Source of the DNA: Ignavibacteriota bacterium
Lineage (GTDB): Bacteria; Bacteroidota; Ignavibacteria; Ignavibacteriales; Melioribacteraceae
Direction: 5' to 3'
DNA length: 48,155 nt
NCBI GenBank assembly: GCA_013112585.1
Contig: JABFGH010000034.1
Coordinates: 1-48,155 of the forward strand
The notes under the pieces: model-generated
Databases searched by the model: none
What the model was told of the DNA's origin: nothing
Seen by the model: only the letters and a program-made list of their open reading frames with translations
Position numbers and translations under genes: made by a program
Shown here: in pieces, positions 44,901-48,155 of the stretch
How the letters are laid out: each line of letters starts with the position of its first letter
Numbering within the stretch: position 1 is the stretch's first letter

Positions 44901-45581
44901 CTATTTTAATAATATCATTTTTTTAGTAATAATTGATCCTTCAATTGCTAAGCGATAAAAATATATTCCCGAATTATAATTAGATGCATCAAACGTAATA
45001 TTATGATAACCTGCATTTAATTTTTCATCAACTAATACAGCTACTTGTTCACCCGTAATATTATATACTAATAATTTAATATCAAGGGATTTATTTAATG
45101 TAAAAGTAATATTTGTTGAAGGATTAAACGGATTCGGGAAATTCTGTCTTAATTCAATAGAAGTAGGTCTGATTACGTTTACTTTTAATTCCTGTGAGAA
45201 TGTAAAAGTCCCATCATTATCAATCTGCTTTAGTCTGTAAAAGAATGCACCATCACTTTTAATTTTCTCATTGAATGAATACTCAACAGAGGAATTTATA
45301 TTCCCTCGTCCTAAAACAAAACCTGCTTTTTCCCAGTATGTGTTTCTTTCACTTCTACGCTGAACTTCGAAACCATAATTTTCTATTTCAGTTGCTGTAT
45401 TCCAGAATAATAATACTGTATTATTTTTTATATCTGCCTTAAAAGATACTAGTTCAACCGGTAAAGGTCCTTCAGTAAAAATAGATGAAGAATAACCACT
45501 TCCGAAACCACCATTATATTGGGCAAATTTAGCTGCTGGTAAGATTAAAATAAGAACAAATAAAATAATTAAATTTTTCAT
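44901..45581 (-). CDS. Secreted protein with T9SS sorting domain
   Basis: 226 residues. Signal peptide (about 1-20), a glycine/serine-rich short stretch, then a fibronectin-like domain beginning PLPVELVSFKADIKNN and a T9SS type A sorting domain (LRQNFPNPFNPSTNITF) ending MILLK. The segment LPVELVSF before a sorting domain is very common in this phylum and carries no known activity. With little else in the protein, it may be a surface or matrix component. It lies 35 bp after the SUMF1-like gene and 197 bp before the Wzc-like gene; that gap has only a weak hairpin (44781-44798). Confidence 0.85.
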   Translation of the reverse strand: MKNLIILFVLILILPAAKFAQYNGGFGSGYSSSIFTEGPLPVELVSFKADIKNNTVLLFWNTATEIENYGFEVQRRSERNTYWEKAGFVLGRGNINSSVEYSFNEKIKSDGAFFYRLKQIDNDGTFTFSQELKVNVIRPTSIELRQNFPNPFNPSTNITFTLNKSLDIKLLVYNITGEQVAVLVDEKLNAGYHNITFDASNYNSGIYFYRLAIEGSIITKKMILLK

Positions 45582-45616
45582 TTTTTCCCTGTAATATATT
45601 TAAATTTTCAACTATT

Positions 45617-47224
45617 TTAAGGCGCGGTTCGGACGCATCTAAATCCTCTTGTCCGAAATCTTGTAAGTTCTACTCTATTTACAGTGCTTCGTTCAGAAAT
45701 TCTAAGGAATCTTGATAGATCATTCCATCCGCCCCCCTTAAAACCAAAATATATTGGCCAGTTGGACACATTTGCGTCGCCATTTAATGTTAAAGAACCA
45801 TCCCCATGAAGTCCGGTAAATAATCTTGCATTCACCGAGCCAATGCTAACGACTTTTTCTGTTAAGTTTCCGCTTAAATCCATTACACCATAATAGCCAG
45901 TTCCTGACTTAGTCCTATTACTATTTGAAGATGCAAATATGCCGCAGCGAAAAGGACCTTTATCACCATCGTCTGAGTCATGTACATCTTGATAAAGGGC
46001 ATTACCTAGCAATGCATTTAAGGCAACATTTTCATTGAAAGCACCTGGATTATTTATATTGTATCGCATAGAATTTATATCCGCATTGCCCCATGAGTAC
46101 TCTCCGGTAACAACAGAACTTGGACCGCGAGCGGCTTTTTCAAATTCAAGCTCAGTCATTGGTCTTAGACCAGCCCAATCAGCATAAGCTTTATCATCGT
46201 CCCAACCTAAAAAGTTACAAGGTAAGTCTAAACCGTCATCTAGTTCATTTGGCACGCCATTATTGTTATAGTCGCAATAAAAGTTAACAGGCGTGGGGGT
46301 AGAACCAATTAACGTATCGCACCTTATAGCATTACGATAATAGGGAGTTGCAGTACCACTACTTGAGCCCATCACGAATACATTTCTAATGTTGACCGTA
46401 CTATCGGATAGACTAGCTGTAACTCTATTATTTTGTTGTTGTCTTGTTAAAGTATTTAAAAAATCCACATATTGTTTTTGACTAATTTCATATTTCATAA
46501 TATAGAATCCGTTAAAACCTTTGGGAAAGGCTGCCGGCAGATTAACACTGACCAAATCATTAAAATCATCAGTATCGGTACTGTCATTATCTATCATACC
46601 TACGGTATTATTGTTTCCCATACTGCCAACACTTCCTCCGCCCAATGTTAAGGAGTGCTCTCCGGTAATTAAAAAAGGAGAACCTGAGGTTTGAGATTCT
46701 AATTGACCTGCTAAATCTGTTGTTAAAGTTGTGCTGTCTCCGACATAAAAACTTCTACCTGGAATAAAAACCATTTCGATTGCAAAAACTCTTACTTCAA
46801 CTTGGTCCTCATCGGCTATTCCATCAAAGGCATAATTCCATTTAAGTTTCGTGTCTGCCCAATTTACTGAGCCAGTTCCATTATTTGCTCTATAGATAAA
46901 TGCCCCTTTCGCATCACTACTAGTAGAAATTGTTGAACCGGCAGCAGGAAGATGCCCAGAGATAGCCAAGGTGGCATGATTCCAAGATAGTTCACCAGCA
47001 ATCTTATATTTCAAAAATACCCAAACGGCATCCCAATTACTTGGTATGATTGATGGATTATCTAATCGCCACGAGTTATCCCAGCTGATATCAAATTCAA
47101 CAAAAGTATGAGAATTATTAACCTGTCCTACCAAATTCACATTTTGAATTGAAATATTATTTGCTGTTAAAATATTATTTATTAAAAAAATAAATATTAA
47201 AACAATAGTTTTTATGTTTCCCAT
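45617..47224 (-). CDS. Secreted SUMF1/FGE-like domain protein without the catalytic cysteines
   Basis: 535 residues. Signal peptide (about 1-21), a beta-rich N-terminal domain (25-148), then a formylglycine-generating-enzyme/SUMF1-like domain starting MVFIPGRSFYVG (151-162) and ending FRTRGFRCVR. Visible markers are MKYEISQKQYVDFLN, LRPMTELEFEKAARG and YGVMDLSGNLTEKV. In true FGE a pair of copper-binding cysteines follows the GG motif; here the stretch after GGGW (497-500) has none, so sulfatase activation is unlikely. SUMF1-like domains without that pair often serve as binding modules. GGAGG lies 12 bases before the ATG. First gene of the minus-strand block. Confidence 0.85.
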   Translation of the reverse strand: MGNIKTIVLIFIFLINNILTANNISIQNVNLVGQVNNSHTFVEFDISWDNSWRLDNPSIIPSNWDAVWVFLKYKIAGELSWNHATLAISGHLPAAGSTISTSSDAKGAFIYRANNGTGSVNWADTKLKWNYAFDGIADEDQVEVRVFAIEMVFIPGRSFYVGDSTTLTTDLAGQLESQTSGSPFLITGEHSLTLGGGSVGSMGNNNTVGMIDNDSTDTDDFNDLVSVNLPAAFPKGFNGFYIMKYEISQKQYVDFLNTLTRQQQNNRVTASLSDSTVNIRNVFVMGSSSGTATPYYRNAIRCDTLIGSTPTPVNFYCDYNNNGVPNELDDGLDLPCNFLGWDDDKAYADWAGLRPMTELEFEKAARGPSSVVTGEYSWGNADINSMRYNINNPGAFNENVALNALLGNALYQDVHDSDDGDKGPFRCGIFASSNSNRTKSGTGYYGVMDLSGNLTEKVVSIGSVNARLFTGLHGDGSLTLNGDANVSNWPIYFGFKGGGWNDLSRFLRISERSTVNRVELTRFRTRGFRCVRTAP

Positions 47225-47310
47225 TTAATTTTAAGACCTCCATAAAAATTCAGAGTTATTTGGTCTCTGATTAAATTACTAAATTTAATTAGAAAATTAA
47301 CTATAACTAC

Positions 47311-47342
47311 CAAATATTATACCAAAAGTGATTAAAACCAAA
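47311..47342 (-). promoter_or_regulatory. Putative Bacteroidota-type promoter for the minus-strand surface/EPS block
   Basis: On the minus strand, TTTG (47342-47339), a 20-base spacer and AATATTTG (47318-47311) match TTTG-N19-21-TAnnTTTG with one mismatch. The predicted transcript starts about 80 bases before the ATG at 47224. Found by eye in AT-rich DNA. Confidence 0.35.
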
Positions 47343-47508
47343 TTTGTTCCTAATCACAAGTATAGTATTGTATTATCAGTTTAGTTTTTAACCTCGATAA
47401 ACTTAGTGTGTCATTATAAAACAAATTTATATTAATTTGAGAATTATAATCTCCAAAAGTATCATTTAACTTATTCCAGCCTAATAATGAAATTTAATCA
47501 AATTAAAT

Positions 47509-47540
47509 GTTGCATTGATTTAAATCACATCTTATATTTG
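47509..47540 (+). promoter_or_regulatory. Possible promoter for the beta-helix gene
   Basis: GTTG (47509-47512), 20-base spacer, TATATTTG (47533-47540): the second box is a perfect match to the Bacteroidota consensus, the first has one mismatch. It would leave a leader of nearly 400 bases before the ATG at 47942, so it may not be the promoter used. Confidence 0.22.
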
Positions 47541-47941
47541 AGTACTAAATATTCTGCTACAATTTTATCCCTCTTCCCAATGTTTTTTATATTCCGAATG
47601 TAGTAATCTTTGTTAAGTACTCGCGTTTGAAACATCGAGTCTATTGTTTATGAGTAATATAAGTATAGTAGCTTAATCTTTTAAAAAAATAATTTATCAG
47701 TCAGCACAAAAATAATAACAAATTGGATTTAAAAAATAATTTTCTGAAAGAAAAATGTCTTTCTAACGATAGAGTGTTATAAATATTTCTAAAGTTAAAG
47801 AATAATATTAAATATTATACATAATCACCTTAATATTTGATTATAAAATTATTCTATGTAAAAAAAGTATTGTAATTCTCGATAACACCTATTTAAAGGA
47901 AGCACACGATTAATGAATTAAATGTTTAAAAAGGTTTTAAT

Positions 47942-48155
47942 ATGAAACATAATGGAAGTTTAATAACTAAATTAAAAAAAACTTATTTATTGTTAATAAT
48001 TTCAGTCTTTTCATTGACAATTCAAGCTCAAACGACATATTATATATCGAATAGTCAAGGAAATGATTCGAATATTGGGACAACAGAATCAACTGCGTGG
48101 AAAAGTTTGGATAAACTTAATAGCAGTTGGAATTTAGTTCAACCTGGTGATAGTG
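47942..48155 (+). CDS. Secreted right-handed beta-helix-type protein, 5' part only
   Basis: The first 71 codons are visible and the frame stays open to the window end. Too short here for more than a family guess. A signal peptide (KKTYLLLIISVFSLTIQAQ) is followed by TYYISNSQGNDSNIGT and AWKSLDKLN. This 'YY(V/I)S..G.D.N.GT...PW.tl..' opening is typical of parallel beta-helix proteins, including polysaccharide lyases and surface adhesins. AAAGG-like sequence precedes the ATG. It diverges from the EPS block and may act on or bind the polymer, which is inference. Confidence 0.75.
   Translation, partial: MKHNGSLITKLKKTYLLLIISVFSLTIQAQTTYYISNSQGNDSNIGTTESTAWKSLDKLNSSWNLVQPGDS

Larger units (their letters stand above)
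47225..47941. other. Long divergent intergenic region between the EPS block and a beta-helix gene
   Basis: 717 bp, very AT-rich, with no supported gene. It holds the putative promoters listed separately and must contain the control region for the surface-protein/EPS block on the minus strand and the beta-helix gene on the plus strand. A small ACTCG/CGAGT inverted repeat lies near 47617-47640. No strong terminator was seen. Confidence 0.55.

Noticed and set aside
45617-47224. Functional formylglycine-generating enzyme for sulfatases
   Set aside because: The copper-binding cysteine pair expected after the GG motif is absent, and no sulfatase gene is in the window.
47422-47456. Second possible minus-strand promoter (CAAATTTA with CAAA about 24 bases away)
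   Set aside because: The spacer is longer than the 19-21 bases expected, so the match is probably chance in AT-rich DNA.

Overview
The window is AT-rich bacterial DNA that looks like a member of the Ignavibacteria or a close relative in the Bacteroidota/Chlorobi (FCB) group. The main reason is three long secreted proteins ending in the type IX secretion (T9SS) sorting domain with the NYPNPFNP signature usual in that group. Putative promoters resemble the Bacteroidota TTTG/TAnnTTTG type. No rRNA, tRNA or CRISPR was seen, and no transposase gene was found.

Layout. (1) 1-2000: a short RecQ-type helicase gene lies between a nested palindromic repeat (136-250) and three tandem 76-bp repeats (1744-1980). 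Both repeats carry the same hairpin core, in opposite orientation. (2) 2072-9771: an orphan TPR histidine kinase, an operon of a lipoprotein and a T9SS-exported NlpC/P60 hydrolase, and a divergent T9SS-exported caspase-like protein followed by a strong terminator. (3) 10078-14297: a zinc-ribbon membrane protein, a small uncharacterised protein, a sphingomyelin-synthase-like phosphatase, and an abutting lipoprotein alpha-amylase. (4) 14309-17945: a cytoplasmic PAS histidine kinase overlapping its NtrC-type regulator, then a small membrane protein. (5) 17942-22589: a DUF4091 protein, a WecA/MraY-type initiating glycosyl-phosphate transferase and a glycosyltransferase, on the minus strand. (6) 22896-47224: a large minus-strand exopolysaccharide (EPS) locus. 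(7) 47942 to the end: the start of a divergent beta-helix protein.

How the EPS genes fit together. The locus reads as a Wzx/Wzy system. The WecA-like enzyme would load the first sugar on undecaprenyl phosphate and several glycosyltransferases extend it. The flippase (34444-35754) moves the unit across the membrane, the polymerase (40167-41669) joins units, and the Wzc-like co-polymerase/tyrosine kinase (42289-44703) sets length. A UDP-glucuronate-4-epimerase-like enzyme suggests uronic acid in the polymer. The most unusual part is a duplicated set: two fused ADH-like/Gfo-Idh-MocA oxidoreductases, two paralogous glycosyltransferases beside them, and two heparinase II/III-fold proteins without visible signal peptides. 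I infer a cytoplasmic or membrane-proximal sugar-modification module used twice; its chemistry cannot be read from sequence alone. A full Wza exporter, a UDP-glucose dehydrogenase and a Wzc phosphatase are not in the window.
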